Part shown: positions 23,171 through 34,917 of the stretch, piece by piece
How the letters are laid out: every line of letters starts with the position of its first letter
Position numbering within the stretch: position 1 is the first letter of the stretch
NCBI RefSeq assembly: GCF_018687715.1
Contig: NC_056755.1
Location: 14,586,001-14,650,000 of the forward strand
Length of the DNA stretch: 64,000 nucleotides
Reading direction: 5' to 3'
Source of the DNA: Carya illinoinensis
Taxonomy: Eukaryota > Streptophyta > Magnoliopsida > Fagales > Juglandaceae
The notes under the pieces: model-generated
What the model was told of the DNA's origin: nothing
What the model saw: only the letters and a program-made list of their open reading frames with translations
Database searches by the model: none
Position numbers and translations under genes: made by a program

Positions 23171-24551
23171 TGTAACAACCCGCTTCTTCTTTCTCTTATA
23201 GTTGTGAGTCTCGTTCTGCATGCTGAACCTTAATGGCGTGTTTTGAAAAATACCAAGTGGATTTTTAAAGCAAACCAACTATTTTAAAACTTACGAATAT
23301 TTTAAATGTCCTAAAATTATTTATAAAGGATATTTCCAACGTTATTGGACTAGTATTTATGAATTTTAGTTTATAAAATAATATTCTATCTTAATTCCTC
23401 TTAGTGTTTTAAATTAAATAAATGCTTACTTATTTTCAAATTAGTATTTAAATTCACTGTTAGATTATTTTGAAGATTCCAAGACGAAGGGCCTGGATTA
23501 AATACCCAAGCCCCTACCCTTTTCCCCTCACTTTTCCCTTTCCTCTCTCTATTCTCTCCCTCTCTCCCAGCCTGATGTTAGCAGCTTTCTATCCCACCAT
23601 GGCCTTTCTTCTTCAGCCGAATGCCGCTGTACGAGGCCCAGCCTCACCTTCACCACTGGTAGCTTCCTTCCCCGCTGGCGAGTCTAACCTCACCAGTGGT
23701 GTGCTCCACATCGCCCTTTCTCTCATCCTACGACAACCTAACCAAAATGGGTTTCAAAACCCATTCTTCCTCCTAGTGCCACTGTACGCAACCAACAAGA
23801 CGTCCGAGCACCTCCACCACCTCACCAACTCTACCTCCATAGCCTCCCTTTCCCCCATGGTCCCTTCCTCCACTGCAGCTCCCCCTTTTCCATCACATGA
23901 AACCCATATGGGTCCTCCACCCACACCGCCATACACGGCAACCCAGGCCACTACACCACCACCACTGTGATCCTTAGCCACCCACGACCTCCCCTAGTTA
24001 TTCCCATGCTTAGCTGAACTCCCCACCTTTCTCACTCTCCCCCTCTCTCACGGGTCTTCCATGACCCACGAAGTAGATATGTTGCCTCTAGCCACTGTAT
24101 AGCCACCTCCTCACCACCATAGCTCCACAACACCTCTTAAGTCCTCCTTGGCCAGCCATAGCCCCCAGCCTTAAAACCCACAAATTTCTCAGTTAGCCAT
24201 ACACAACCTAAACTCCTCTATGAACTACTATACCTCCACCTTGTGCCACCTCGGTACCACCATGAGGTCACCACTCTAGAACCATGACCAAACCTTTCTC
24301 TACTTAGATCCACACCTGTAGCCACCTTCAATAGCCCAAACAGCCACCGTATGCAGTTAATAGCCATGTATGACTCTTCCAATGCCTTTGACCGTGACAG
24401 GCAGCGAGCAATGCACGGGTTATCCCGTCGGTGGTATAATCTTATTTCTCTCATTATTTATATTAAATGTTAGTTGATAGGTTGTGGAATGTGCTGTTAG
24501 TATTATAGAGTTCACTGTGTAGTGAAGTGTTTGGCTTAATTGTGTAGTTGT

Positions 24552-24780
24552 GATGCGGTGTAGTGTTGAGAAGGGAGTACATGTGAAGTGTACTCCATGT
24601 GATGGAGTGATGCACTAGATGGTGTGTATGCCATAGTGGTGATATGGCGTAGTGTGTGTGAAGGGAGTACACATGGAGTGTACTCCATGTAGTGCGACGA
24701 TGCACTGTGTGGCGTAGTGTGGATGGAAGAGAGTTCCCATGAAGTGTACTTTGTGCAGTGTTGTGATGCACCCAGTGGCA
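24552..24780 (+). repeat. Three imperfect tandem units of 70-90 bp
   Basis: Units starting near 24552, 24641 and 24707 share the order GGCGTAGTGTG, then GAAG(G/A)GAGT, then GTGTACTCCATGT and GATGCAC. They lie inside the long LTR-like insertion. Confidence 0.65.
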
Positions 24781-26951
24781 TGCCACAAAGGTTGGGATGG
24801 CGTAGTTGAAGAGCATATTGTGTGACGTCGGGAACTGTGGAACAATGTCCCGCGATGGTTGTGATGTGACCTTGTCATAGTGACAGGTGTCGAGATGTAG
24901 CTTGAGGTTAGTCTCAAGCTACGTGATGAGACTAAGACGCAGAATGAATAGGTCTTCTCATGTAAGTATTGGGATGAACTTGTAAAAAGGCCAAGAAGTA
25001 GGAAGGTCTTGCTGACCGGGTTTGAATAAAAGTCGGTATTGGAGTATGGAACCTATTTATACAAGCGAGCGTTAATCAGACTAGAAGTTTATTTAGTTGA
25101 GAAAGGGAAAGGTACATGTGCATCTGGTGAGACACGTGTACCTAACGGATGTACCATATATAATGGGTAATTTGTCGTACGCATAGTTACAAGATATTTA
25201 AGCCTCAGAGTTGGCCTAAAGTCATGTGGCATATATGAATGTGAATGAGGATTGAGTATGGGCTAGGATGCATGAAGGTAGTAATAGGTATGTTGTCTAG
25301 GATTGAGATGCGTGACTTAGTTGGTCTGAGTCATGCATTGGAATATGGGTAATAGAAGAGTAAGACAAAGGTTTTAGCGTCTTAACCCTAAGGTGAATTA
25401 CGGAGGTTCACTTTAAAGGGTAAGACCTCGAAGTAGAACTTTAGATTTGGAAAAGGTGGCCCAAATGGGTCCCAAAAAGAGGAAACGTGATAAGGAAGTT
25501 ATAGAAGACGAAGGTAGTGACTATAAATGGATCCCGAAGGTTTTAGCATAGTAAATGGTACATAAGAACACAAGGATAGATGGAGAGTGTTCCAAGTGAA
25601 GTGTAGTTCTAGTTATAGTATATTTGCTTATGTACTAGATAGAGAATGACGTTGAGGTTATTTGTGATGACCCGCTTTCGCTTGTATTTTAGCTGAAATG
25701 GTTGTTTTTATTTTAATTAATATATTAGTTTATTTATTTTAATTTATTGCGTTTTAAAATTTGATTTTTAATTTGTTTGATGATGTGTTTTATTTCTTTT
25801 AGTTGTTTTGTGGTTTTTAATCTCGTTTCGGCGGTTTAGTTTTGTTTTCCGGGATGAGGATTAGACCCCATCTTTTTTTCCTATACCTCTTTTCCCTTTT
25901 TCCTTTTTTTTCTTTTTCCTTTTTCTCTTTTTTCTTCTTTCTTTTTCTTTCTTTTTCTTTTTTTTCTTTCTTTTCTTTTTTTTCCTCTCCTCCCCGCATC
26001 AACCGTCCCTCTCTCTCTTCTCTCTCTCTCTCTCTCTCACGCCGGAGCCCCTTTCAGCCTCGACCCGCCGCAATCCGGCCACCGTGCGGCTCACCGCCCA
26101 CACCGGTCGACTCCTCTCCCTCCGGCGCACCTCCCCACCAAAACCCACCCCCATCCGGCCGGCCATTTGGCCGGAAAACCCCTTCAAAGCCTGCACGGTT
26201 TTTGGCTCGATCCGCCACCGTCGCTCCACCTCCAGTCATCATTTCTTCACCACTTCATCACCGGTCCCTTGCCGTCCTAACCCACCTATTTTCGGCCTCC
26301 AACAACCACCGGAACAGCTCCCACGAGCTAGCTTTCTTTTTTGGGAAATCCGGCCTCCCACCGCCGTTTCTGCCGCCACCCACGGCCAACCACCACTTCC
26401 AATAGCTTCACAATCATCCCTAGACCATTCCCTATCGATCCCAAGCCCTGGTTTGTCCCCGTTCAAAAGTGGGTATTTCACAACCCACGGCCACAGTGAA
26501 TTTTCACTGTAACGTAGCTTTTTCACCGCTGTTTGCAACGCCGGGTGTTTTCTAAAATTGCCATATAGCGCTGTACGTATTTTCCAAACCCTATTTTCAG
26601 ATTTAAATATATATCGCTCATTCAATTTATTTTATCTACTGGTTGGTTGATTCCGGACTGAGTCCGAAGAGTTCGGAGGTCGGATGGATGGAGGACGGAG
26701 TTGCTTGATTTATTGTTTTATGGTTGGTTGTTTGTTTTGTGCATTGATAATTGCATTTGCATGGTGCATGCACGTGCATTTTATTTTATTTGAGAAATCC
26801 TGTTTTGTTAGCGTGAATGGGTTTTCGGGTGCGTGTATCTCACGAGCCCAAGCCGGGATGGGTTATTATCTTGGTGGAGCTCCTCTGGTCACTTGGGAGT
26901 GGATAATACTGAGTGACGTCCCCTGAGTTGTCGCTGGGCGACGACGGGAAC

Positions 26952-27094
26952 GGGGCTAGAGGATGGCCCGGCCAGGTACGCGCTGGGCGCGAGTCTGGGC
27001 ATCGCTCTACTCACCGACTCCGTGGCCCTTTGCTGGCGAGGGCTAGAGGATGGCCTGGCCAGGTACCCTCGAGGCGCGAGTCTGGACATCGCTC
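26952..27094 (+). repeat. 56-bp direct repeat in the nested LTR
   Basis: Copies at 26952-27007 and 27039-27094 both read GGCTAGAGGATGGCC(C/T)GGCC, then AGGTAC, and then GCGCGAGTCTGG.CATCGCTC. Confidence 0.85.
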
Positions 27095-27218
27095 GTTTAG
27101 GTGTCACATGCGTAGTCGTTACCTGCGGTGTGGCACAGAGCCAGGGTGTGCGGATGATCCCTAGGGGAGATCATGGTGCATGCATAACCGAATTGTTTTT
27201 ATGGTTTTCGGATGTGGG

Positions 27219-27311
27219 CCATTTTCTGGGAAAATGGCGATGTTGGTTTTTCGAGGCTTTTGATCCATTTTCTGGGAAAATGGTGGTTTGGGCCATTATC
27301 TGGGATAATGG
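27219..27311 (+). other. Three tandem 19-nt hairpins
   Basis: CCATTTTCTGGGAAAATGG occurs at 27219-27237 and again at 27265-27283. CCATTATCTGGGATAATGG occurs at 27293-27311. Each is a perfect 8-bp stem with a TGG loop. In the third the sixth stem position has changed from T to A and its partner from A to T, so the pairing is kept. Confidence 0.9.
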
Positions 27312-29083
27312 CGAGGCGTGGTTTTTAAGGATATGTTTTTATGGGCCAAATGGGTTTTTTTGGCGTGCGTGGTAAAAATGTGGTTTTGCGGGACATGTGC
27401 ATTGGCTTTTCTTGCATCCATGTTGCTTGAATTCTATGTGTTTTTATCTGGTGGTGTTTGGATTTTACTTACTTGCGGCATCATTTTTTGGTTCCGTAGC
27501 TTTTGGTGCAGAGTTCGAGGACGAGGACGAGGAGGTTGAGCCCGAGGATGCGGCTCCGCCGGGTTGCTGATGTTATGCTTTGTATTTGATATTATATTAT
27601 ATGCGTGTTTTGTAATATTTTATTTATGTACGTTTTGGAATAGCTTTGTATTAAACAAGAAAAATTCTGGTACTTAGTTATTGACTTGCTTTCCGCTGCG
27701 TATTTTCTCGTGCACATTGTTGTTTTTGCACACACTTGGCACACGTTATTAGGGTGGTGACCCGGGATGTCATCATCCGGACGTCTCGATTTCCCCGTGT
27801 CCGTGCGTGGGGATTTGGGGGCGTCACATTATTTATATGCATGTAGGTTGCCATCTGACATGCAAATGAATGGACTACATGAAATGAGTATGGCATGGAG
27901 TCTAAGTAAGTATTACGTTCATACTCTTTTAGAGTTTTCAAAAGATATAAAAAATGAAAAGGAATGCTTTTATTTTACGATACTTTACAAAATGAGACGA
28001 AACATGTTTTATGAAAGAACGCTAAGTATAAGTTTTCAAGCATAAGCATGTAACAGCCTCATTGTCAACCCATTTTTACGCACTCCAAGTATGTAAGTGT
28101 ATACATGTGAATGGATGTTATACATAATAAGAACTGGATGTATTTTCATGAAATGAAATGTGAGACTTAGGCCTTATCTTCAAACAACACGAAGAAAGAG
28201 TTTTAAATATCCCTATGAACTGATGCTTTAAATAATGCATGAACTGATGATTGAAATATGCCATGAAAGTCAATATTTAAGCTCATGCTTTTAAATAACT
28301 TTTATGAATGAAAGAACTGAAGGACTGAAAAACTGGAAAGAATTGAAAGGACTGAAAGTAATGAAATGACTGAAGGCTTTAATGTATGAAAATATGTAAC
28401 GACCACATGAATGAATGGATAAAAGTAATAAAGGACTGGACTGGGCAGATTGCAATGCTAGATAAGTAGTACTGGTAATGCACCCAGTGCTGCACCCTAA
28501 CGGAATAGATTCCTAACTCGTGGCCACGGGCGGAATCAAGGTCCAAAAGATTGCTAACCCTCACACACAGGACGTAATAGTATGTAACGACCAATGAAAG
28601 TGATAAGAAAGAATGTATGCATGTTAAGAAAGAATGTATGTATGCTAAGACTCTTTAAAAAATGAAGACAGTGAGGCATGGGGAATTATTTACGAGAAGA
28701 AAACCTTTTTTAAAGAAATACCCCACATCATAACGTTTTAAAATGAAATGAATGTTTATGTAGGATATGTATGGAGTGATGAATGCATAACTGAAAATCT
28801 ATGTTGTTATTTTTTAACTGTATGAAATAATGCTTATGAGACATCGACTCATTTTAATTTTTATGTGTGCCCTCCCAAGTACAAGATGAACATGCTGCAT
28901 CAGGATGGACACAGCTAAAGGGGAAGAGTACGAAAGCCTAGGCATAACATTTTGTATAAGAAACTTTAATTATAAAATTTAATATTTTCCGCTGTAACTT
29001 TTTAAATTAAGAAACACGTTTTATTTATAAACATGGAGTTTTTTGTATCCTGCATGGAAGGAAAAGAAATTTTAAAATGAACG

Positions 29084-30579
29084 GGTGAATCATGGAGGTT
29101 CACTTTAAGGATAAGACCTTGAAGTAGAACGTTGGATTTAGAAAATGTGACCTAAGTGGGTTCCCGAAAGAGGAAACGTGATAAGGAAGACATAGAAGAT
29201 GGAGGTAGTGACTATAAATGGACCTTAAAGGTTTTAGCATAGTAAATGGCATATAAGAACATAGGGATGGATGGAGAGTGTTTCAAGTGAAGTGTATTTC
29301 TATTTCTAGTATAGTTGCTTATGTACTAGATAGAGAATAACATTGAGGTTATGTATATGCATGTAGGTTGCCATATGGCATATACACAAATGGACTACAT
29401 GAAATAAGTATGGCATGGAGTTCAGGTAAGTATTACATTCATACTCTTTTAGAGTTTTCTAAATAAATGAAATGTTTTTCCTTTGCGATGCTTTACGAGA
29501 TGACATGAAACATGTTTAACGAAGGAATGCCAAGTATAAGTTTTCAAGCATAAGTATGTAACAACCCTTTTTGTTTTTATGCACCCAAAGGATTAAGTTT
29601 ATGCATGTGAATGGATATTATATGTGATAAGTACTGTATGTGTTTTTATGAAACGAAATGCGAGGCTGACACCTCATGTGCAAACTGAAATGCTTTAAAG
29701 GACGTGAAGAAAGTGTTTTAAAAGGCCCCTATGAAAGATGATGCTTTAAACAATGCCATGAATTGATGTTTTAAATGATGCCATGAAAGATGATGTTTAA
29801 GCTCGTACTTTTTAAATGACTTTTATGAATAAACGGACTGAAGGACTGAAAGAACTGAAATGACTAAAATGAATGAAATACTAAGTGTTTAATGTATAAA
29901 AATATGTAACGGCCATAATTGAATGAATAATGGTAACGAAAGACTGGACTGGTCAGATTGCAATGCCGGGTGAGTAGTATTGATAGTGCACCCAGTGCTG
30001 TACCCTAATGAAATGGATTCCTAACCTATGGCCATGGGTAGAATTAAGGTCTACAATACCGCTGACCCTCACACACCGAGCGTAACAATGTGCAACTGCC
30101 AATGAAAATAATAAGAAAGAATGTATGTATGCTAAGACTCTTTAAGAAATGAAGGTAGCGAGGCATGGAGAATTTTTTTAGGAGAAGAAATTTTTTTTTT
30201 TAAGAAAAACTCTATCTCACAACATTTTAAAATGAAATTAATGTTTATGTATGATATGTATGGAGTGATGAATGCATGACTGAAAAGCTATGTTACTATA
30301 TTTTAACTATATGAAGTAATGCTTACAATTCATCAACTCATTTTAGTTTTTATTTATGCTCTCTCAGGGATACGATGAGCATATCGTATTAGGACGGACA
30401 CAGCCTAAGGGGAAGAGTATGGAAGCCTAAGCATAACATTTTAATTGTATAAGAGACTTTAATTTATGAAATTTAATGTTTTCCGTTGTAACCCTTTAAA
30501 TTAAAAAACAAGTTTTATTTTATAAACGTGGATTCTTTTGTCTCTTGGCATGAAATGAAAATAAATTTTAAAACGAACA
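29084..30579 (+). repeat. Tandem duplication, unit B (empty site)
   Basis: About 1.5 kb, collinear with unit A. At about 29335-29345 it reads GAGGTTATGTATATGCATG, without the solo LTR, where unit A has GAGGTTATT, the LTR, then TTATTTATATGCATG. Substitutions between the units are frequent, so the duplication is not recent. Confidence 0.88.
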
Positions 30580-30642
30580 GTAATTCCTATCTCTTTTCTT
30601 AAATCATTTTATAAAGGTCCCACTATATGGACTGGCGTTACA

Positions 30643-32030
30643 GTTGAGGATGGAAGAAACATTAAAATTTGGCAACATGGGTGGATTCCCAAGGAGTCCT
30701 CTTTCAAAATTCAGTCCCCTATTAAGATTTAGGAATCTATAGCTACAGTTAGCAAGCTAATTTTGGATAAAAAAAAAAAGGAGTGGAATGTGCCTCTTAT
30801 TTCTGAGATTTTTGAGAAGGATGAGATGGATCTAATATGTAATATGCCAATTAGTAGAATTGAAGGGGAGGGGGGGGGGGGGGGGGAAGACAAGCAAGCC
30901 TAGATTTATAGAAAAATGGTATATTTACAGTCAAGAATGCCTATCATTTGGCACAAACACTTAAGAAGATTACTAAGAGAGAGTCTTTAAGAGCTGAATA
31001 GGAAGTTTGTGTATGGAAGCAGATCTGGGAATTGGAGGTGCAGGGGTTAGTAAGATTTTTCTTGTAGAAAGCTTGCAACAATATTTTACCTATTAGACAA
31101 AATTTATATAGAAGGCAGGTGGTGGATACACCTTTATGTCCCATATGCCTATTGGAAGATTAATCAGTAATACATACCAATTGGAGCTGTCCTTTTGCTC
31201 AAGATGTGTGGATAGAAAAAGGAAGTCTTTTTCAAAAAATTTGAGTGGAGAACATGACTTTGTGTAGTTATAGAGGTCTTTGAGCAAAAAATATGATAGA
31301 CAATAGCTAGAAGTAGTAGGATCGATCATGAAAGGGATTTGGTTAAGAAGGAATAAATTTCTTTTTGAATCAAATTTCACTAATCCAAGATTGGTTGTAG
31401 AAACTGTAGTGAACAATGTGGAAGATTTCAAAGAGGCTTAGTTACAAAAGAGAAGCACATGTAGGTTTGGATTTGTAGAAGTAATAAAGTAATGGTTTGC
31501 TCCAGATAGAAGGAAGGTAAAGGTGAATTTTGATGTAGCTATGGATAAGATAAATCAAAAGGTTGGATTGGGGGGTGGTAATAAGGGATTGGAATGGGCA
31601 GTTATGGCAACAACATGCTTCCAAAAATCATTTGTGGATCAACCAATTACTACTGAGTGTATGGCTTTGTGGAAGGCAGTTGAGCTTTGTTCTGATATGG
31701 GTTTTAGACAAGCAATATTCGAAGGAGATGCTCTCATGGCAATCAAGGCAGTTCAAAGCAATGATATGTGTTTGGCTTGGTATGGACAACTAATAGAAGA
31801 TTTGAAGATAGTGTTTAGGGATTCATTTGGGTGAAGTTTGAAGTTTACATATAGGGAAGGTAATATTGTTGCACATCAACTAGCGAAGTTAGCACTACAA
31901 TAGCAAGGGGATCAATGTTGGATTGAAGAGGGTCCTAATGTTATTGTCTTGAATGATAGAATATGTAACATTTTTTTATTAATGGCAAATATGATTTTTT
32001 TTAAAGGTTCTTGATATCAAGATCACTGTT
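30643..32030 (+). pseudogene. LINE retrotransposon, 3' part (zf-RVT and RNase H), dead
   Basis: The frame picks up immediately after the long insertion (EDGRNIKIWQHGWIPKESSF) and continues the reverse-transcriptase C-terminal region of the copy at 20186-23170. The zinc-binding zf-RVT module follows around 30985-31190 (ILPIRQNLYRRQVVDTPLCP). A plant-type RNase H tail comes next at 31500-31920 (VKVNFDVAMDKINQKVG, then TTECMALWKAVELC and EGDALMAIKAV). Several stops and at least one frameshift (near 31570, where VVIRDWNGQLW lies in another frame) show decay. A run of 17 G at 30870-30886 interrupts it. The 3' end is set approximately; no clear poly(A) tail is seen. Confidence 0.88.
30870..30886 (+). 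repeat. G homopolymer (17 G) in the LINE
   Basis: An uninterrupted G run inside decayed LINE coding sequence, likely grown by slippage from a GGGGAGGGG seed. Confidence 0.9.
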
Positions 32031-32586
32031 TTGTGCCCCATTTCGTGGGGTATTATGACAAATGACAGATGCAGCTTTGGTGCTTGACGTTAGGTGCTAA
32101 ACAAATACAAGAATTTTCCATTTTAGGTATTTATAATATTAAATAAGTCGTTAAATATGTAATTCTTTAAAAAAAAGTTGAGATGAGTTGTTAAAAAATT
32201 AATTTTTTATTTGAATCTCATATTTATTTAATATTTTTAAAAAAGTTATGCAACAATTACAAATTTCACTATAATAAATATTATTTCTTTTATAGCTAAG
32301 CTTTTCGATCTCACCTTATGACAGTATGAGGACAAATTTTCCACAGACCCTACTACATCTATAGAGAAAAGCCACTTAATGTGGCCATTTGAACAAGGTA
32401 ATTTATTTATTTTTGACTATTTTTCATACAAATTTTTATATCTTTAAATAATTTTTTAAAATACAATATTAATTAAAAATATTTTTTTAATCATTAAATA
32501 TAAAAAAATGAATTGTTGGCTACCATGACTTTTATTATACGTTAGATAAGCATTATCCTTTTTTCTTTTTTTTTTCACAAGTGATT
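32031..32586. other. AT-rich spacer, no supported feature
   Basis: It follows the LINE tail and contains runs of A/T with short AAAAATT palindromes. No gene is seen. Confidence 0.4.
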
Positions 32587-32808
32587 GCATTTGGTTCGGA
32601 TTGGTTAACCAAAACTAAAAATCTCATCTCATCTCATTTCATCATTACAATTTTTTAAATCTCTATATAAAATATAATAAACAATTTAACTTTTTCAAAT
32701 CTTAATACAAAATTAATATTAAAAAATTATATTATAACAATATTTTATTCATTATTATTCAAAACATCTCATCTCATCTGTGTAACCAAATGGGACCTTA
32801 ATGTCCGT
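32587..32808. mobile_element. MITE of the GAGATGAGAT group, reverse orientation
   Basis: Left end GCATTTGGTTCGGATTGG. Right end, on the minus strand, GGTCCCATTTGGTTACACAG followed by ATGAGATGAGATG. The interior has the shared blocks TCATTACAATTTTTTAAATC and AACAATATTTTATTCATTAT. Confidence 0.7.
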
Positions 32809-33675
32809 CACCTTGCGGCCTCTTGCATCATCTGATCATCGCCATTGTCTATAAGTGCATTAGGTTACAGGTCTGGTCACTGCCCTTCCTCGTTCTGCCA
32901 GAATTGCAGTTACCACCATGGGTCTCATCTCATTAATTAATTGCACACTTGATGTGCTTGTTGCTTTTATGAATTGCATGTATTTAATGACTTGAGCTAT
33001 GTAATCATGATGATTTTGACCTTAATCATGCTACTTTATTTGCTCTCGTCTCATATGCCTCTTTTTTCCCTAGTCTTTACCTCGCTCATGTCGTTCTTGC
33101 CCATTCCGAACTTTGGTCGTGTAGCCTTTGCTCGCTTGACCGCTATATTTCTACTTATTGATCATATCTTTGCTCGTGTCAATGTTCTTTCTTGTCATGT
33201 TTCTGTTCACCTTTACCTTGTCTGCTAGCTTCATGATTTTCTAATTCTAATGAAAATAAATTTTTCATGGATGGTTGTTTTGGTTTCAGATAGCTCAGCT
33301 TGCCAAAGCATACACATGGCAACCCTCAAGTACTACATATCCATCAAGACATCTATTGTGGTAGTCCTAAGCTGGATGCATCAATCAGTAGTCGAGAATC
33401 TGAATATCAGCCACATTTTCCAAAAATAGTCTCTTCGAACAGAAAAACTTTGCATTCTTTTTGTTTTAAACTATTACTTAATTTTGTAAATCTCTTTGGT
33501 ATATATGTGAAACCTTTCATAGCCTGGTGACTTAGATAGAGTGTTATGTAGCTAAAAATAATGGAAAAGGTTTAAGAACCAAAGCATCGTATAAGTTTGC
33601 CAAATGACACTAATTAGACGTTGTAAATTAAACTGACATCATCCTCTATTAATTCATCAATTTTAGCATTATAAG
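32809..33675. other. Spacer with no recognised gene
   Basis: Less repetitive than its surroundings. Around 33290-33430 there is a short open segment after a possible acceptor (TTTTGGTTTCAG), reading MPKHTHGNPQVLHIHQ in one frame. I do not recognise it and cannot find neighbouring exons, so it is not called. Confidence 0.35.
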
Positions 33676-34003
33676 ACCTCATTTGGATAGTGAGATAAGA
33701 TCATTTGTAAATAATAGTGAAATAATTTATAAATAATAATGAAATGATTAGAGTTGAGATGTTTTATAGGCTTTTGAAAGAGAAAAAATTAAATTAAAAT
33801 ACTGTTAGAATATTATTTTTGTTTTGAGATTTGAGAAAGTTGAATTTTACTTTATTTTGTTTCGTTTAGAAGTTTGAAAAAGTTGTAATGATTATGAAAA
33901 AAGTTGAATATTTAAAATTGAAAAGTGTTTGTGTTTGTGGTCATGTTTGGATATTGAAATAAGACGAGATGAGATGTGAGACATTTGCTATCCAAACCAA
34001 GGC
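33676..34003. mobile_element. MITE of the GAGATGAGAT group
   Basis: Left end CCTCATTTGGATAGTGAGAT and right end CTATCCAAACCAAGGC are inverted (TTTGGATAG core). The interior has AATACTGTTAGAATATTATT, TTTTGTTTTGAGATTTGAG and AAAAAGTTGTAATGATTATG. It is the longest copy and carries an extra repeat of the right end near 33942-33975. Confidence 0.7.
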
Positions 34004-34630
34004 TAAGAGCCTCATCACATGCATATGAAAAGTACATAAGCTATGCATGCATTGTTCTCATTGTGCATTTTTAATGAGTTTATACTTGATAATTTTATTG
34101 ATTTTGTGCATACTATAAAGATAGTTCCATTATAAGCTGCTTTTGTGCATTATAAAGATATTGATTCCTCAGTTTAACATTGTTTTAAAGTGAAAAGAGA
34201 AAAGAGAGCTACATAAGATGCCTAGCGGTAGCAAAGTAGCCCGGATCACACGACACACGCACACTAGCAAGGGCAATGGACTTTGGACGCTATGAGGCAC
34301 ACTTAGCATTTCGCACATTCACATTGTTGCAAGGAGCTCTACATTTATTTTGAAAATATTAAGTGTTGTCTACATTTTTTATATAACACAAATCTAGTTA
34401 ATTGTTGAAATGCATCATAATTATCAGACATTTTGAATTTCAAAGACATGATCATGCAAATTATGATCAGTGATAAGTGGGTTACTTGATGACCATTATG
34501 AAGGATTTCAGGTCATTATGTTATAATTTATGGTCACCATATAATTGATTTCTTCAAATTTTCAGAGAAACTGAGCATACAAGAATTTTCCTTTTCAAAA
34601 AAGGTTTTTGAATTGTTCTATAAAAGGTGT
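34004..34630. other. AT-rich spacer, no supported gene
   Basis: No frame, RNA gene or transposon end is recognised between the MITE and the copia LTR. Confidence 0.4.
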
Positions 34631-34917
34631 TGTTAGAATATTACATTTCATAGAAAATATTCATAATATTCTAATGTATATGGTAATATGACTTATTCTA
34701 TATGATTGATTAGTTTATTGTGTAAATCAATCAATATCAATTAGTATCATTCATTTGTTGTATTTTCATTATTTCTTTAGCTTCGTTTTTCTATAAATAA
34801 GAGCATATGTTCTGTATTCAATGACTCACTTAAGATTAGCAAAATTGTATACCTCAAATCTCTCTCCCTCATTCTCTCTTCTGCATCTCTTTTTATATTT
34901 TATTTTTATTTTTTACA
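34631..34917 (+). mobile_element. Copia 5' LTR (287 bp) followed by primer-binding site
   Basis: It begins TGTTAGAATATTAC and ends TTTTTTACA. It is immediately followed by TAGTATCAGAGCCC (34918-34931), which matches the initiator-methionine tRNA primer site (usually TGGTATCAGAGC). CTATAAATAAGAGC near 34792 suits a TATA region. Only about 220 bp of the internal region remains before a Ty3/gypsy LTR begins at 35140. No 3' partner or pol was found, so this copy is truncated. Confidence 0.82.

Larger units (their letters stand above)
25663..27828 (+). mobile_element. Nested solo LTR (2166 bp), exact TTATT target duplication
   Basis: It begins TGTGATGACCCGCTTTCG and ends GGGGGCGTCACA. The five bases before and after are both TTATT (25658-25662, 27829-27833). 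Unit B of the tandem duplication has the uninterrupted site (near 29337), which confirms that the whole segment is an insertion. Inside are a T/C-rich tract (25870-26040), a GC-rich stretch (26040-26480), a 56-bp direct repeat (26952-27007 and 27039-27094) and three hairpins (27219-27311). There is no gag, pol or primer site, so this is a solo LTR. LTRs of this length with TGTGAYGACCCG starts occur in Ty3/gypsy chromoviruses such as Tekay; that assignment is inferred. Confidence 0.9.
25392..29083 (+). repeat. Tandem duplication, unit A (carries the nested solo LTR)
   Basis: The unit starts GGTGAATTACGGAGGTTCAC and ends just before the next GGTGAATCATGGAGGTTCAC. Apart from the inserted LTR and its target duplication it is about 1.52 kb and aligns from end to end with unit B. 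Shared landmarks are AGGAAACGTGATAAGGAAG, TATGTACTAGATAGAGAAT and CATACTCTTTTAGAGTTTTC. Confidence 0.88.
23171..30642 (+). mobile_element. Long LTR-like insertion (TGTAAC...GTTACA) splitting the LINE
   Basis: It begins TGTAACAACCCGCTTC and ends GGCGTTACA, the TG...CA ends of an LTR. It interrupts LINE coding sequence that continues on both sides. The flanking pentamers GTTAG and GTTGA may be a decayed target duplication. It holds no gag or pol. Its early part has a C/T-rich leader-like region (23510-23580), as in the other long LTRs here. Its 7.5 kb is inflated by a nested solo LTR (25663-27828) and a 1.5-kb tandem duplication (25392-30579); without them it is about 3.8 kb, a plausible large solo LTR of a Ty3/gypsy element. 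The open frames inside, including a Pro/Ser-rich one at 23470-23970, are low-complexity and not called as genes. Confidence 0.75.

Noticed and set aside
23470..23970. Open frame of 166 codons rich in Pro, Ser and Leu
   Set aside because: It lies in the C/T-rich leader of a long LTR-like element, has no recognisable domain, and open frames arise easily from such composition.
24220..24917. His/Thr-rich frames on the minus strand
   Set aside because: They follow tandem repeats at 24552-24780 and have no protein-like character.
23171..25662. Possibility that the long insertion is a host gene with introns
   Set aside because: TG...CA ends, placement inside a LINE frame and absence of any conserved protein favour an LTR-type repeat.
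25842..26512. Overlapping frames of 187 and 142 codons, Pro/Ser/Phe-rich
   Set aside because: They cross the T/C tract and GC-rich part of the nested solo LTR; both low-complexity, no homology recognised, open in several frames at once.
28440..28560. Possible tRNA-like or small RNA gene around GCACCCAGTGCTGCACCC
   Set aside because: The short inverted repeat is present in both tandem units but no cloverleaf or snoRNA boxes could be assembled.
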